Origin: Aquabacterium sp.
GTDB taxonomy: Bacteria; Pseudomonadota; Gammaproteobacteria; Burkholderiales; Burkholderiaceae_C
Length of the DNA stretch: 64,000 nucleotides
Assembly: GCA_023266355.1 (NCBI GenBank)
Contig: JAHFQM010000005.1
Coordinates: forward strand, 62,001 to 126,000
Direction: 5' to 3'
Shown here: in pieces, positions 43,314-52,102 of the stretch
How the letters are laid out: each line of letters starts with the position of its first letter
How positions within the stretch are numbered: position 1 is the first letter of the stretch
Notes under the pieces: model-generated
Told to the model about the DNA's origin: nothing
The model's database searches: none
What the model saw: only the letters and a program-made list of their open reading frames with translations
Position numbers and translations under genes: made by a program

Positions 43314-45725
43314 ATGAGTCGATTCAATGTCCGCAAGGTCGCCGTCCTCGGCGCCGGCGTGATGGGTGCGCAGATCGCCGCCCACCTGGTCAACTGCAAG
43401 GTGCCGGTCGTGCTGTTCGACCTGCCGGCCAAGGAAGGCCCCAAGAACGGCATCGTCACGAAGGCCGTCGAGAACCTCAAGAAGCTGAAGCCGGCGCCCC
43501 TGGGCATCGTCGAAGACGCGGCGCTGATCCAGCAAGCCAACTACGAGGAACACCTCGAAGCGCTGCGTGGCTGCGACCTGATCATCGAAGCCATCGCCGA
43601 GCGCCTGGACTGGAAGGAAGATCTCTACAAGAAGATCGCTCCCTTCGTGAACGACCGTGCCATCCTGGCCACCAACACGTCCGGCCTGTCCATCACGGCC
43701 ATGGCCAACGTGCTGCCCGAGCAGCTGCGTTCGCGCTTCCTGGGCATCCACTTCTTCAACCCGCCGCGCTACATGGCGCTGCTGGAGCTGATCCCCACCG
43801 AGTACACCCTGCCGGAAGTCGTGGACCAGCTGGAAGCCTTCTCGACGACCGCCGTCGGCAAGAGCGTCATCCGCGCCTACGACACCCCGAACTTCATCGC
43901 CAACCGCGTGGGCGTGGCCGGCATGATGCTGACCTTCCGCGAAGTCGAGCGTTCGGGCCTGGGCTACGACATCGTTGACGACCTGACCGGCAAGAAGATG
44001 GGCCGCGCTTCGTCGGCCACCTTCCGCACCGCCGACGTGGTGGGCCTGGACACGATGGCGCACGTCATCAAGACCCTGCAAAACGGCGCCAAGGACGACC
44101 CTTTCAACGCCGCTTTCGCCAACCCCGTGGCCCTCGACAAGCTGCTGGAGAAGGGCAACTTTGGTCAGAAGACCAAGGCTGGCTTCTTCAAAAAGGAAGG
44201 CAAGGCCATCCTGCAGTTCAACCCCGAGACGGGTGAGTACGTGGCCGCTGGCGGCAAGGCCGACAAGGAAGTCACCGACATCCTGCGCAAGCCCGCTGCC
44301 GAGCGCCTGAAGGCCCTGCGTGAGTCCGCTCACCCGCAAGCCCAGTTCGTGTGGTCCATCCTGCGCAACGCCTTCCACTACTCGGCCGTGACGCTGGAGT
44401 CGATCGCCGAGTCCGCCCGCGACATCGACTTCGCCATGCGCTGGGGCTTCGGCGCCAAGCAAGGCCCCTTCGAGATCTGGCAGGAAGCCGGCTGGAAGCA
44501 AGTCGCTGAATGGGTGAAGGCCGACATCGACGCCGGCAAGGCGCTGTCGTCCGTGCCGCTGCCTGCCTGGGTGTTCGAAGGCCCTGTCGCTCAAAATGCG
44601 GGTGTGCACACCGCCGAAGGCTCCTGGTCGCCCAAGACCGGCAAGTACGTGCCCCTGCGCAACCTGCCCATCTACCAGCGCCAGTACTTCCGCGAAGACG
44701 TGCTGGGCTCGAACGCCCCGAACGCCGCCACCGCTGGCAAGACCCTGTTCGAAGACGCCGCCGTGCGCCTGTGGACCCTGGACGACGAGGTGGTCATCGC
44801 TTCGATCAAGTCCAAGATGCACACGATCAGTGGTGAAGTCACCGCCGGTCTGGCCAAGGGCCTGGAAATCGCCGAAGCTGGCTACAAGGGCCTGGTGATC
44901 TGGTCGCAAGACGGCCCGTTCTCCGCCGGTGCCGACCTGCAGTCCATGATGCCCGCCTTCATGAGCGGTGGTGGCAAGGCCATCGCCCCGTTCGAGAAGC
45001 AGCTGCAGGACTTCATGCTGTCGCTGCGCTACGCCAATGTGCCGACCGTCGCTGCCATGCACGGTCTGGCCCTGGGCGGTGGTTGTGAGCTGGCTGTGCA
45101 CGCCGCCAAGCGCGTGGCCGCCATCGAGAGCTACGTCGGTCTGGTCGAAGTCGGCGTGGGCCTGATCCCCGGCGGCGGTGGCCTGGCTTACCTGGCCCGC
45201 CGTGCCGCTGAACAAGTCGAAGCGTCCAAGGGCGTTTCCGGCATGGTTGGCGCCGAGCTGATGGGCTTCGTCAAGGAAGGCTTCCAGGCCGCGGCCATGG
45301 CCAAGGTCGGCACCTCCGCCATCGAAACCCGCAAGTTCGGCTACCTGCTGGACAGCGACATCATCGTGCCGCACAAGGACGAGGTCCTGCACGTCGCCAT
45401 CGCACAGGCCAAGGCCATGTACGAGTCGGGCTACCGCGCACCGGCCAAGAAGCTGTTCGCCGTCGCTGGCCGCAACGTCAAGGCCACGCTGCAGTCGTCC
45501 CTCATCAACATGCGTGACGGTGGCTTCATCTCCGCCCACGACTACCACATCAGCTCGTGCATCGCCGACGTGCTGACCGGTGGCGATGTCGATGCCGGCA
45601 CCCTGGTGAGCGAGGAATACCTGCACGCCCTGGAGCGCAAGCACTTCTGCGCGCTGCTGGACAACCCCAAGACGCAAGAACGCATCATGGGCATGCTGTC
45701 CACCGGCAAGCCCGTCCGCAACTGA
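43314..45725 (+). CDS. FadN-type 3-hydroxyacyl-CoA dehydrogenase / enoyl-CoA hydratase
   Basis: The 803-residue bifunctional enzyme carries the NAD-dependent dehydrogenase first: VAVLGAGVMGAQIAAHL at about 8-24, catalytic His in GIHFFNPPRYM near 145 and the 3HCDH C-terminal domains to about 450. The crotonase domain follows at about 490-690: SAGADLQSMM, MHGLALGGGCELAVHA and PGGGGLAYLARR. This order is opposite to E. coli FadB and matches Bacillus FadN and many betaproteobacterial homologues. AAGGAGAG precedes the ATG. It runs two beta-oxidation steps between the dehydrogenase and thiolase genes. Confidence 0.95.
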   Translation: MSRFNVRKVAVLGAGVMGAQIAAHLVNCKVPVVLFDLPAKEGPKNGIVTKAVENLKKLKPAPLGIVEDAALIQQANYEEHLEALRGCDLIIEAIAERLDWKEDLYKKIAPFVNDRAILATNTSGLSITAMANVLPEQLRSRFLGIHFFNPPRYMALLELIPTEYTLPEVVDQLEAFSTTAVGKSVIRAYDTPNFIANRVGVAGMMLTFREVERSGLGYDIVDDLTGKKMGRASSATFRTADVVGLDTMAHVIKTLQNGAKDDPFNAAFANPVALDKLLEKGNFGQKTKAGFFKKEGKAILQFNPETGEYVAAGGKADKEVTDILRKPAAERLKALRESAHPQAQFVWSILRNAFHYSAVTLESIAESARDIDFAMRWGFGAKQGPFEIWQEAGWKQVAEWVKADIDAGKALSSVPLPAWVFEGPVAQNAGVHTAEGSWSPKTGKYVPLRNLPIYQRQYFREDVLGSNAPNAATAGKTLFEDAAVRLWTLDDEVVIASIKSKMHTISGEVTAGLAKGLEIAEAGYKGLVIWSQDGPFSAGADLQSMMPAFMSGGGKAIAPFEKQLQDFMLSLRYANVPTVAAMHGLALGGGCELAVHAAKRVAAIESYVGLVEVGVGLIPGGGGLAYLARRAAEQVEASKGVSGMVGAELMGFVKEGFQAAAMAKVGTSAIETRKFGYLLDSDIIVPHKDEVLHVAIAQAKAMYESGYRAPAKKLFAVAGRNVKATLQSSLINMRDGGFISAHDYHISSCIADVLTGGDVDAGTLVSEEYLHALERKHFCALLDNPKTQERIMGMLSTGKPVRN

Positions 45726-45743
45726 TCGATCGGAGACACACAC

Positions 45744-46967
45744 ATGTCCAAGCAACTCCGCGACGTTTACGTCGTCGCTGCCACCCGCACCCCGATCGGC
45801 AAATCTGGTCGTGGCGTCTTCAAGAACACCCGTCCTGACGACCTGCTGGTTGCCACCATCCAGAACGCCCTCAAGCAGGTGCCCACGCTGGACCCGGCCG
45901 CCATCGAAGACGCCATCGTCGGCTGCGCGATGCCCGAAGGCGAACAAGGCATGAACGTGGCCAAGATCGCCGCGCTGCTGTCGGGCCTGCCCAAGACCGT
46001 GGCCGGCGCCACCGTCAACCGCTTCTGCGCGGCTGGCATCACCGCCGTGTCCATGGCCGCTGACCGCATCCGCGTGGGCGAAGCCGAGGTCATGATCGCC
46101 GGTGGCGTCGAGTCGATGTCCATGGTGCCCATGGGCGGCTCCAAGCCTTCGTTCAACCCCAAGGTCGTGGACCTGGACGAGAACGTCGGCATCGCCTACG
46201 GCATGGGCATGACCGCCGAGAAGGTGGCCGAGCAGTGGAGCGTCACCCGCGAAGAGCAGGACGCTTTCGCCACCGAATCGCACCGCCGCGCCATCGCCGC
46301 CCAGCAAGCTGGCTGGTTCGATGCCGAGACCACCCCGGTCGAGATCGAAGTGCGCACGCCCAACCTCGAAACCGGCGAAGTGACCATCTCCAAGAAGGTC
46401 ATCAGCCGCGACGAAGGCGCCCGTCCTGACACCTCGGTGGAAGGCCTGGCCAAGCTGCGCCCGGTGTTCGCTGCCAAGGGTTCGGTCACGGCCGGCAACT
46501 CCTCGCAGACGTCGGACGGCGCTGGCTGCCTGATCCTGGCTTCCAAGGAAGCTTGCGAGAAGTACGGTCTGAAGCCGCTGGCCAAGTTCGTGGCCTTCGC
46601 GGTCAAGGGCGTGCCGCCCGAGATCATGGGCATCGGCCCGATCGAAGCCATCCCCAAGGCCCTGCAGTACGCTGGCCTGAAGGCTTCGGACATGGACTGG
46701 GTCGAGCTGAACGAAGCCTTCGCTGCGCAGTCTCTGGCTGTGCTCAAGGACCTCGACAGCAAGGGCCACGTGCTCGACCGCGCCAAGGTCAACCCGATGG
46801 GCGGCGCGATCGCCCTGGGCCACCCCCTGGGTGCGACCGGTGCCATCCGCGCTGCGACCGTGGTGCACGGCCTGCGCCGCACCGGCGGCAAGTACGGCAT
46901 GGTGACCATGTGCATCGGCACGGGCCAAGGCGCTGCTGGCATCTTCGAGCGCGTCGACAGCCTGTGA
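45744..46967 (+). CDS. fadA: Acetyl-CoA acyltransferase (thiolase)
   Basis: The 407-residue thiolase has nucleophile Cys95 (VNRFCAAG), catalytic His360 (GHPLGATG) and Cys390 (CIGTGQG). Length is normal. It cleaves 3-ketoacyl-CoA with CoA to complete each beta-oxidation turn. The gene lies 18 bases after the bifunctional enzyme, with GGAG ahead of the ATG. Its place in a complete beta-oxidation operon argues for the degradative rather than the PHB biosynthetic type. Two hairpins follow the stop. Confidence 0.95.
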   Translation: MSKQLRDVYVVAATRTPIGKSGRGVFKNTRPDDLLVATIQNALKQVPTLDPAAIEDAIVGCAMPEGEQGMNVAKIAALLSGLPKTVAGATVNRFCAAGITAVSMAADRIRVGEAEVMIAGGVESMSMVPMGGSKPSFNPKVVDLDENVGIAYGMGMTAEKVAEQWSVTREEQDAFATESHRRAIAAQQAGWFDAETTPVEIEVRTPNLETGEVTISKKVISRDEGARPDTSVEGLAKLRPVFAAKGSVTAGNSSQTSDGAGCLILASKEACEKYGLKPLAKFVAFAVKGVPPEIMGIGPIEAIPKALQYAGLKASDMDWVELNEAFAAQSLAVLKDLDSKGHVLDRAKVNPMGGAIALGHPLGATGAIRAATVVHGLRRTGGKYGMVTMCIGTGQGAAGIFERVDSL

Positions 46968-46991
46968 CCCAGCCTGTGATCCTGGCTTGAA

Positions 46992-47065
46992 GGTCAAGGC
47001 CGTCACAGGCCTTTGACCGGCCTTCCCGAAGCCCGCATCGAGTGCCGCTCGACGCGGGCTTTTTC
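46992..47065 (+). terminator. Tandem hairpins, terminator of the beta-oxidation operon
   Basis: GGTCAAGGCC (46992-47001) pairs with GGCCTTTGACC (47008-47018) with one bulge. A second, stronger hairpin pairs AAGCCCGC and TCGAG (47029-47042) with CTCGA and GCGGGCTT (47048-47061) and is followed by five T (47061-47065). The second is a good intrinsic terminator. Confidence 0.85.
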
Positions 47066-47090
47066 ATGTTCCGACTTGCTTTCATCCCGC

Positions 47091-47936
47091 ATGGACACCC
47101 TGACCCTGCACACCGCCGATGGCCACAGATTGGCCGCCCGTTGCTTCACGCCACCCTCTGGCGAGGTGCGCCGGGTGGTGGTGATCGCGACCGCGCTGGG
47201 TGTGCCGCAGATGTTTTACTGGGACCACGCGCGCTGGTTGGCCAAGCAGGGCTGCGCCGTCATCACCTTCGATTGGCGCGGCATGGGCCTGTCCGCGCCG
47301 AAGGTGATGCGCGGCTACCAGGCCGACTTGCTGGATTGGGCCGAGCGTGACGCCCCCGCCGCGGTGGACGAGGCCGTGCGCCGCTTCCCGGGTGTGCCCA
47401 TCAGCTGGTTCGGCCACAGCATGGGCGGCATCCTGTTCGGGGCGATTCCGCCGCACCCGGCCATCGACCGCGCCGTGACGATCGCCGCCGGCCACGGCCA
47501 CCGCGACTGGTTGGCGCGGCCGCTGCGTTACTACGTGGGCCTGCTGTGGCATGTGGCCATGCCCTGGAGCATCCGCCGCCATGGCTATTTCGCGGGCCGT
47601 CGCCTGGGCGCGGTGGGCGACATGCCGGCCGGCGTGGCCCTGCAGTGGCGCCGCTGGGCCCTGCACCCGGATTTCGTCGTCAGCCACAGCCCGGCCGTGC
47701 GCCAGGCCTATGCCCAGGTGCGCACGCCGATGACGGTGGTGATGCTCACCGACGACACGCTGGCCACCAACGACGGAGTGCGCCGCCACCACGCGCATTA
47801 CACCCAGGCCCCGCAGACGCACGTCAGGCTGCGCCCGCGTGACCACGGCGTGCGGCGTGTGGGGCACTTCGATTTCTTCCGGTCTGCCTGCGGCAAGCCA
47901 CTGTGGCCTCAGGCCCTGGGCTGGCTGATGGGTTGA
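47091..47936 (+). CDS. Alpha/beta hydrolase of unknown substrate
   Basis: The 281-residue hydrolase has the nucleophile elbow GHSMGG near residues 109-114 and a possible catalytic His in GVRRVGHFDFF near 262. The FDWRGMGLSAP segment near 63 is typical of the fold. The ATG at 47091 lacks a strong ribosome site. It follows the terminator of the beta-oxidation operon, so it is probably transcribed separately. The segment LHTADGHRLAARCFTP at the start is seen in a group of uncharacterised proteobacterial hydrolases. Confidence 0.82.
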   Translation: MDTLTLHTADGHRLAARCFTPPSGEVRRVVVIATALGVPQMFYWDHARWLAKQGCAVITFDWRGMGLSAPKVMRGYQADLLDWAERDAPAAVDEAVRRFPGVPISWFGHSMGGILFGAIPPHPAIDRAVTIAAGHGHRDWLARPLRYYVGLLWHVAMPWSIRRHGYFAGRRLGAVGDMPAGVALQWRRWALHPDFVVSHSPAVRQAYAQVRTPMTVVMLTDDTLATNDGVRRHHAHYTQAPQTHVRLRPRDHGVRRVGHFDFFRSACGKPLWPQALGWLMG

Positions 47937-48010
47937 CACGATTTTCCTTGGCGGTGCCTGGCATCGCCGTCCCGCGCGCACCCTGAATGGTTCGGCTGTC
48001 GAGCCTGGGG

Positions 48011-48035
48011 ATCCCGCAGCGCGCGCGGGATTTTT
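48011..48035 (+). terminator. Intrinsic terminator
   Basis: ATCCCGC (48011-48017) and GCGGGAT (48025-48031) form a stem with a seven-base loop, followed by a run of T to 48035. It ends the alpha/beta hydrolase transcript, 37 bases before the next start. Confidence 0.85.
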
Positions 48036-48072
48036 GCTTTCTAATGCGGATTCACCGACACGGAGACACCAG

Positions 48073-48849
48073 ATGAGCGAGATCCTGCAGCACCGCGAAG
48101 ACGGCATCCTGACCCTGACCTTCAACCGTCTGGAGAAGAAAAACGCCATCACGGCGGCCATGTACAACGCCCTGGCCGACGCCATGTTCGCTGCCGCCGA
48201 AGACGACGCCGTGCGCGTGGTCGTGCTGCAAGGCCACGAGCAGGTCTTCACCGCCGGCAACGACCTGGCAGACTTCCTGAAGAACCCGCCCGACATGTCC
48301 AAGGCAGACGCCGAGCCGGCGCCTGTCGTGCGCTTCCTCGAAGCCCTGCGCACCTTCCCCAAGCCGCTGCTGGCCGCGGTCGCCGGCCCGGCCGTGGGCA
48401 TCGGCACGACCCTGCTGCTGCACTGCGACCTGGTCTATGCCGCCGACAACGCCGCGTTCAGCCTGCCCTTCGTGAACCTGGGCCTGTGCCCCGAAGCCGG
48501 CGCCAGCCTGCTGCTGCCCGCCCTGGTGGGCTACCCGCGTGCCGCTGAGAAGCTGATGCTGGGCGAGCCCTTCTACGCCGAAGAGGCCGTGGAGATGGGC
48601 CTGGTCAACCGCCTGCTGCCCCCGGGCGAAGTCAATGCCTACACCCAGGCCCAAGCCGCCAAGCTGGCCGCCAAGCCGATGGCTTCGCTGACGGCCACCA
48701 AGGCCTTGATGAAGAAGGGCCAGGTCGGCTTGCAGCAGATCATGGGCGACGAGCTCAAGCTCTTCGGCGCCTTGCTGCGTGGCCCGGCCGCCAAGGAGGC
48801 CATCAGCGCCGTGATGGAAAAGCGCAAGCCAGACTTCTCGAAGTGCTGA
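48073..48849 (+). CDS. Enoyl-CoA hydratase/isomerase family protein
   Basis: The 258-residue crotonase-fold enzyme has the oxyanion segments VFTAGNDLADF near residues 58-68 and AGPAVGIGTTLLLHCDLVYA near 105-124, and NRLEKKNAI near the start. The position of the usual catalytic Glu is occupied by CPEAGASLL, which keeps a Glu near 140. It adds water to or isomerises enoyl-CoA. The ATG at 48073 follows GGAGA; an earlier in-frame ATG at 48034 lies in terminator sequence. It lies apart from the main operon and may serve a branch such as unsaturated fatty acids. Confidence 0.9.
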   Translation: MSEILQHREDGILTLTFNRLEKKNAITAAMYNALADAMFAAAEDDAVRVVVLQGHEQVFTAGNDLADFLKNPPDMSKADAEPAPVVRFLEALRTFPKPLLAAVAGPAVGIGTTLLLHCDLVYAADNAAFSLPFVNLGLCPEAGASLLLPALVGYPRAAEKLMLGEPFYAEEAVEMGLVNRLLPPGEVNAYTQAQAAKLAAKPMASLTATKALMKKGQVGLQQIMGDELKLFGALLRGPAAKEAISAVMEKRKPDFSKC

Positions 48850-48912
48850 GCAGCGGGCGCCCCGCGCCCTGTGTTTGAAGGGGCGCTGGCGGTCTGAGTG
48901 CGGGCTTCCCGG

Positions 48913-48939
48913 CTAAAATGGGCACGACGCCCATTTTGG
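48913..48939. promoter_or_regulatory. Perfect hairpin/palindrome before the DUF6502 gene
   Basis: AAAATGGGC (48915-48923) and GCCCATTTT (48929-48937) are a perfect 9-5-9 inverted repeat, extendable by two pairs. It lies 18 bases before the DUF6502 start and 63 bases after the enoyl-CoA hydratase stop. It could be a terminator for the latter, an operator, or a 5' leader hairpin. Confidence 0.6.
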
Positions 48940-48954
48940 CGTGTGGCTGCGCCA

Positions 48955-49845
48955 ATGCCCTCTTCCGACATCCCCAAACCGCCCACCGACCACGAGGTCC
49001 TGATCGACGCCTTGCGCGCGGTCATGGCGCCGCTGGCGCGCCTGGCGGTGGCCCGCGGCCTGACCCATGCCAACGCCGAAGAGGTGCTCAAGCAGGCCTT
49101 CGTGCATGCCGCCCGCGACGAGCAAATCGCCCTGGGTCAGGCGCCGCACCGCCTTGTCAGCCGCATCAGCACGGTCACGGGCATCAACCGCCGCGAAGTC
49201 ACGCGCCTGGTGGAGGCCGCCGATGCCGGCCCGCCCGTGCCCGAGGCCTCGCTGGCTTCTCAGGTGTTCACCCGCTGGTTGTCGGACCGCAGCCTGCGCG
49301 TGCGCGGCAAGCCCCGGCCACTGCCACGGCAAGGCGATGCGCCCAGCTTCGAGGCGCTGGCCCGCTCGGTCACCCAGGACGTGCACCCCCGCAGCCTGCT
49401 CGACGAACTCTGCCGCCTGCAACTGGCACGCTGGGACGTCGAAGCCGACACCGTCACCCTCATCCAGGATGGCTTCACACCGCGTGGCGACTGGCAGCGC
49501 ATGCTGGGCTTCCTGGGCACCAACGTGGGCGACCACATGCAGGCCGCCGTGCAAAACGTGCTGGCCGAAGAGTCCACCCACTTCGAGCAGGCCGTGTTCG
49601 CCGATGGCCTCTCGCCGGAATCGGTGGAGATGCTGCGCGCGCTGGCGCGCCGCCACTGGAAGACGCTGCTGAGCGAGGCCGTGCCCTTGCTCGAAAACCG
49701 CATCGAGGAAGACGCGCTGGCCGGCCTGCAGGCTCGCCGCCGCGTCAGGCTCGGGCTGTTCACCTACCACGAGGACACCGCCGCTCATGAGGCGGGCGGT
49801 ACCGATGGAGCGGCCAAGGCCGCCTCCAAGCCGAAGGAAACGTGA
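48955..49845 (+). CDS. DUF6502 family protein
   Basis: The 296-residue cytoplasmic protein is of unknown function and matches the DUF6502 family. The N-terminal half has a helical repeat pattern with a possible helix-turn-helix (LTHANAEEVLKQAFVHAA, then ISTVTGINRREVTRLVEAA near 71-89), so DNA binding is conceivable. The C-terminal third (FEQAVFADGLSPESVEMLRA) is helical. I chose the ATG at 48955; an in-frame GTG at 48898 would run through the hairpin. The stop overlaps the next ATG by one base (TGATG), so the two are coupled. Confidence 0.75.
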   Translation: MPSSDIPKPPTDHEVLIDALRAVMAPLARLAVARGLTHANAEEVLKQAFVHAARDEQIALGQAPHRLVSRISTVTGINRREVTRLVEAADAGPPVPEASLASQVFTRWLSDRSLRVRGKPRPLPRQGDAPSFEALARSVTQDVHPRSLLDELCRLQLARWDVEADTVTLIQDGFTPRGDWQRMLGFLGTNVGDHMQAAVQNVLAEESTHFEQAVFADGLSPESVEMLRALARRHWKTLLSEAVPLLENRIEEDALAGLQARRRVRLGLFTYHEDTAAHEAGGTDGAAKAASKPKET

Positions 49846-51047
49846 TGTTGCGACACCTCAAACTGGCGTGGGCCGCACCGCTGCTGGGCATCGCCCTGGC
49901 GGGTGTGCTGCACGGCTGCGGCGGTGGCGGCCAGACCGCCTCCAACAACACCGGCGGTGTCGGCAGCGGCGGCACGGGCTCGTACACCAACGGCCCCATC
50001 TCGGGCCTGGGCTCCATCATCGTCAATGGTGTGCGCTATGACGTGGACAGTGCCACCTTGCTCGGCGACGACAAGGACACCGGCACCCTGCCTTCTGCCG
50101 ATGACCTGCTGGTGGGTGTGACGGTCGAGGTGGAGGGGTCTGCGGTCACCGCCACGGCCAGCGGCCCAGGCACAGCCACAGCGGCCAAGGTGCGCTACGC
50201 CTCAGAGCTCATCGGTGTGCTAGGCGGCCTGAGCCCGGCTTCTGGGCGTCCGACCTCCTTCACGGTGCTGGGCCAGCGTGTCACCGTCAACGCCAGCACG
50301 GTGCTGCCCGACACCGCGTTGTCCGATGGACAGGTCGTGGTGGTCCATGGGCTGCCCACACCGGGTGGTGGGGTCACGGCCACACGCGTGGATGCCGTCA
50401 CCGCGCCCCCGTTTTACAAACTCTCGGGCGAGGTCCAGTCGGTCAACCGCACCACCCGCATCATCACCTTCCGCCCAGGCACGGTGCAGGTCCGCTACGC
50501 CCTGTCGCTGGCGCCGTCGGCCGACGTCGTCACGGGTTCGCTGTTGCGGGTGCGCGTGCAGCCCAGCAACGATCTGCTCAACCTGCAGGCCGTGCAGCTG
50601 TTGGTGCGCGAGGCCGCTGCCCCGGGCGATCGCGAAGTGCGCCTGGAGGGGCGGCTGTCGGGTTACAGCGTGACGGGCACCACGGTGCGCGCTTACCTGG
50701 GCACCACGCCGGTGGACTTCAGCGCCATCCCGGGGGCCACGACCTTGTCCAACCAGACGGGCTTGCTCGAGGTGAAGGGGCGGTTCCAGAACGGCGTGCT
50801 CGTGGCGACCGAGCTGGAAGAAGAAGACGAAGCCCGGACGCGGGAGGCCGAGCTGTACGGTGCACCGAGCAACCACAATCAGGGCAGCAGAACCTTCACC
50901 TTGCGTGGCTTGACCATCGATTACAGCGCCGCGACTGTCGATGCCAATGTGACTTTCAACGAGCCTTGTCTCAAGGTCAAGGGCGAGGCGGTGAGTGCGA
51001 GCCGTGTGAGTGCGACTTTGGTCAAGCGCGACAGCGACTGCCGCTGA
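49845..51047 (+). CDS. DUF5666 domain lipoprotein
   Basis: The 400-residue protein has a lipoprotein-like signal (LGIALAGVLHGC, lipid-accepting Cys near residue 25, with His at the -2 position which is unusual). A Gly-rich linker follows, then several repeats of the DUF5666 beta-barrel pattern: SIIVNGVRYDV near 47, VLGQRVTVNASTVL near 131 and further copies to the end. Function is unknown; the repeats resemble OB-like folds in exported proteins. It overlaps the DUF6502 gene by one base, and the pair recurs in Burkholderiales to my knowledge. Confidence 0.78.
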   Translation: MLRHLKLAWAAPLLGIALAGVLHGCGGGGQTASNNTGGVGSGGTGSYTNGPISGLGSIIVNGVRYDVDSATLLGDDKDTGTLPSADDLLVGVTVEVEGSAVTATASGPGTATAAKVRYASELIGVLGGLSPASGRPTSFTVLGQRVTVNASTVLPDTALSDGQVVVVHGLPTPGGGVTATRVDAVTAPPFYKLSGEVQSVNRTTRIITFRPGTVQVRYALSLAPSADVVTGSLLRVRVQPSNDLLNLQAVQLLVREAAAPGDREVRLEGRLSGYSVTGTTVRAYLGTTPVDFSAIPGATTLSNQTGLLEVKGRFQNGVLVATELEEEDEARTREAELYGAPSNHNQGSRTFTLRGLTIDYSAATVDANVTFNEPCLKVKGEAVSASRVSATLVKRDSDCR

Positions 51048-51068
51048 CCTGCCGCGTCGCCTTGATCT

Positions 51069-51815
51069 TCACGGCCCCTGGAAGCCGCCTTGCCGGAAGG
51101 TGAGCACCAGGGTGTCGCGCCAGCCGTGGTCGCCCAGCGGCTGGATGGGCGTGGATTCGTGGATGACGCGCTCGTCGTCCAGCAGCATCATGCTCCAGGG
51201 CTCGGTGAGGGTGAAGCGCACGCCGTTGGGGCCGTCGGCCTCGAAGACGCGGGTCTCACCGCCCTTGATGCCCTGGCGCTCCAGCATGAGCACGGCCACG
51301 AAGTCCACGCCATCGCGGTGGGCGCCTTCGGGCGTGGGGCGGCCGATGCCGCCAGCAGTGTCCACGCGGAACTGGTGGGCCTCGATGAACCACGTGCGCA
51401 CCGGTTTGACCTCGGCCAGCAGGCTGCCCAGTCGGGTCAGCAGGGCCTGCCACATCGGGTGGGCGGTGGTGCTGGCGTGCATGGGTTCGAACCAACGCTC
51501 GAAGCCGCCGTGCAAGGCGTTGTAGGTCACGGGCTGCCAGTGCGCTCGGTGCGGTGTTTGCGTCAGCGTGGCGCAGGCCGCATCGTGGGCGTGGTCCAGC
51601 ACGAAGCAGCTGTGGCGGCGGAAGCGGTAGTGACCGCCGTCGCGCAGGTGGGTGTCGGGCGGCAGGTCGGACCAGCTGGCGTGCAGCGTGTCGGCATCGG
51701 CGGCCTGGGCAGGCAGCCAGTGCAGGAGCATGTCGCGGGGCATGAGGGCCCAGCCATCGTGACGCAGCGCGGCGCCAACGTCGTCAAGCTGGGCGGGGGT
51801 AGACAGGGAGCGCAT
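51069..51815 (-). CDS. 2OG-Fe(II) dioxygenase family protein
   Basis: The 248-residue protein fits the 2OG-Fe dioxygenase family that includes amino-acid hydroxylases. A metal triad is visible: HRD in PEGAHRDGVDFV near residue 168 and a later His in ERVIHESTPI near 218, with a likely 2OG-binding Arg in WRDTLVLTFRQ near 236. The ATG at 51815 has no good ribosome site; an earlier in-frame start would add 16 residues. It lies 50 bases after the thiol protein gene on the same strand. The substrate is unknown. Confidence 0.8.
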   Translation of the reverse strand: MRSLSTPAQLDDVGAALRHDGWALMPRDMLLHWLPAQAADADTLHASWSDLPPDTHLRDGGHYRFRRHSCFVLDHAHDAACATLTQTPHRAHWQPVTYNALHGGFERWFEPMHASTTAHPMWQALLTRLGSLLAEVKPVRTWFIEAHQFRVDTAGGIGRPTPEGAHRDGVDFVAVLMLERQGIKGGETRVFEADGPNGVRFTLTEPWSMMLLDDERVIHESTPIQPLGDHGWRDTLVLTFRQGGFQGP

Positions 51816-51865
51816 GTCAGAACTATGACATGAAGACGTGCGCCCCCGCCTGAGGCAGGGCAAGG

Positions 51866-52102
51866 TCAGCCCAATGCGCTCAGGTCGGCGCCGTGGTTGA
51901 TGTGGAAGGGCAAGCCCCCCAGCACCAGCGCGGGCACGGACTTCACGCCGGCGGCGCGGGCCTGGGCCAGCAGGCCGCGTTGTTCGCCGAGGTGCACGAC
52001 CTGGACGTCAAAGCGTTGGGGGTCGAGCGCGGCGGCCACTTGGCGTTCGGCTTCGACGCACACGGGGCAGCCTGCGTGATAGAAGGTGGCGGTCTCTTTC
52101 AT
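51866..52102 (-). CDS. Small CPVC thioredoxin-fold protein
   Basis: The 78-residue thioredoxin-fold protein has the redox motif CPVC at about residues 12-15 (FYHAGCPVCVEAE), the cis-Pro segment KSVPALVLGG near 55 and no signal peptide, so it is cytoplasmic. It resembles glutaredoxin-like or thioredoxin-like small proteins. GAGGA precedes the ATG at 52102 by about six bases. A palindrome lies 70 bases upstream. It may serve the adjacent dioxygenase or act as a general thiol reductant. Confidence 0.8.
   Translation of the reverse strand: MKETATFYHAGCPVCVEAERQVAAALDPQRFDVQVVHLGEQRGLLAQARAAGVKSVPALVLGGLPFHINHGADLSALG

Noticed and set aside
43239..47006. A 1255-codon open frame on the minus strand opposite the beta-oxidation operon
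   Set aside because: It is antisense to three well-supported genes, rich in Gly, His, Gln and Val without domain motifs; this is a common shadow in GC-rich DNA with strong codon bias.
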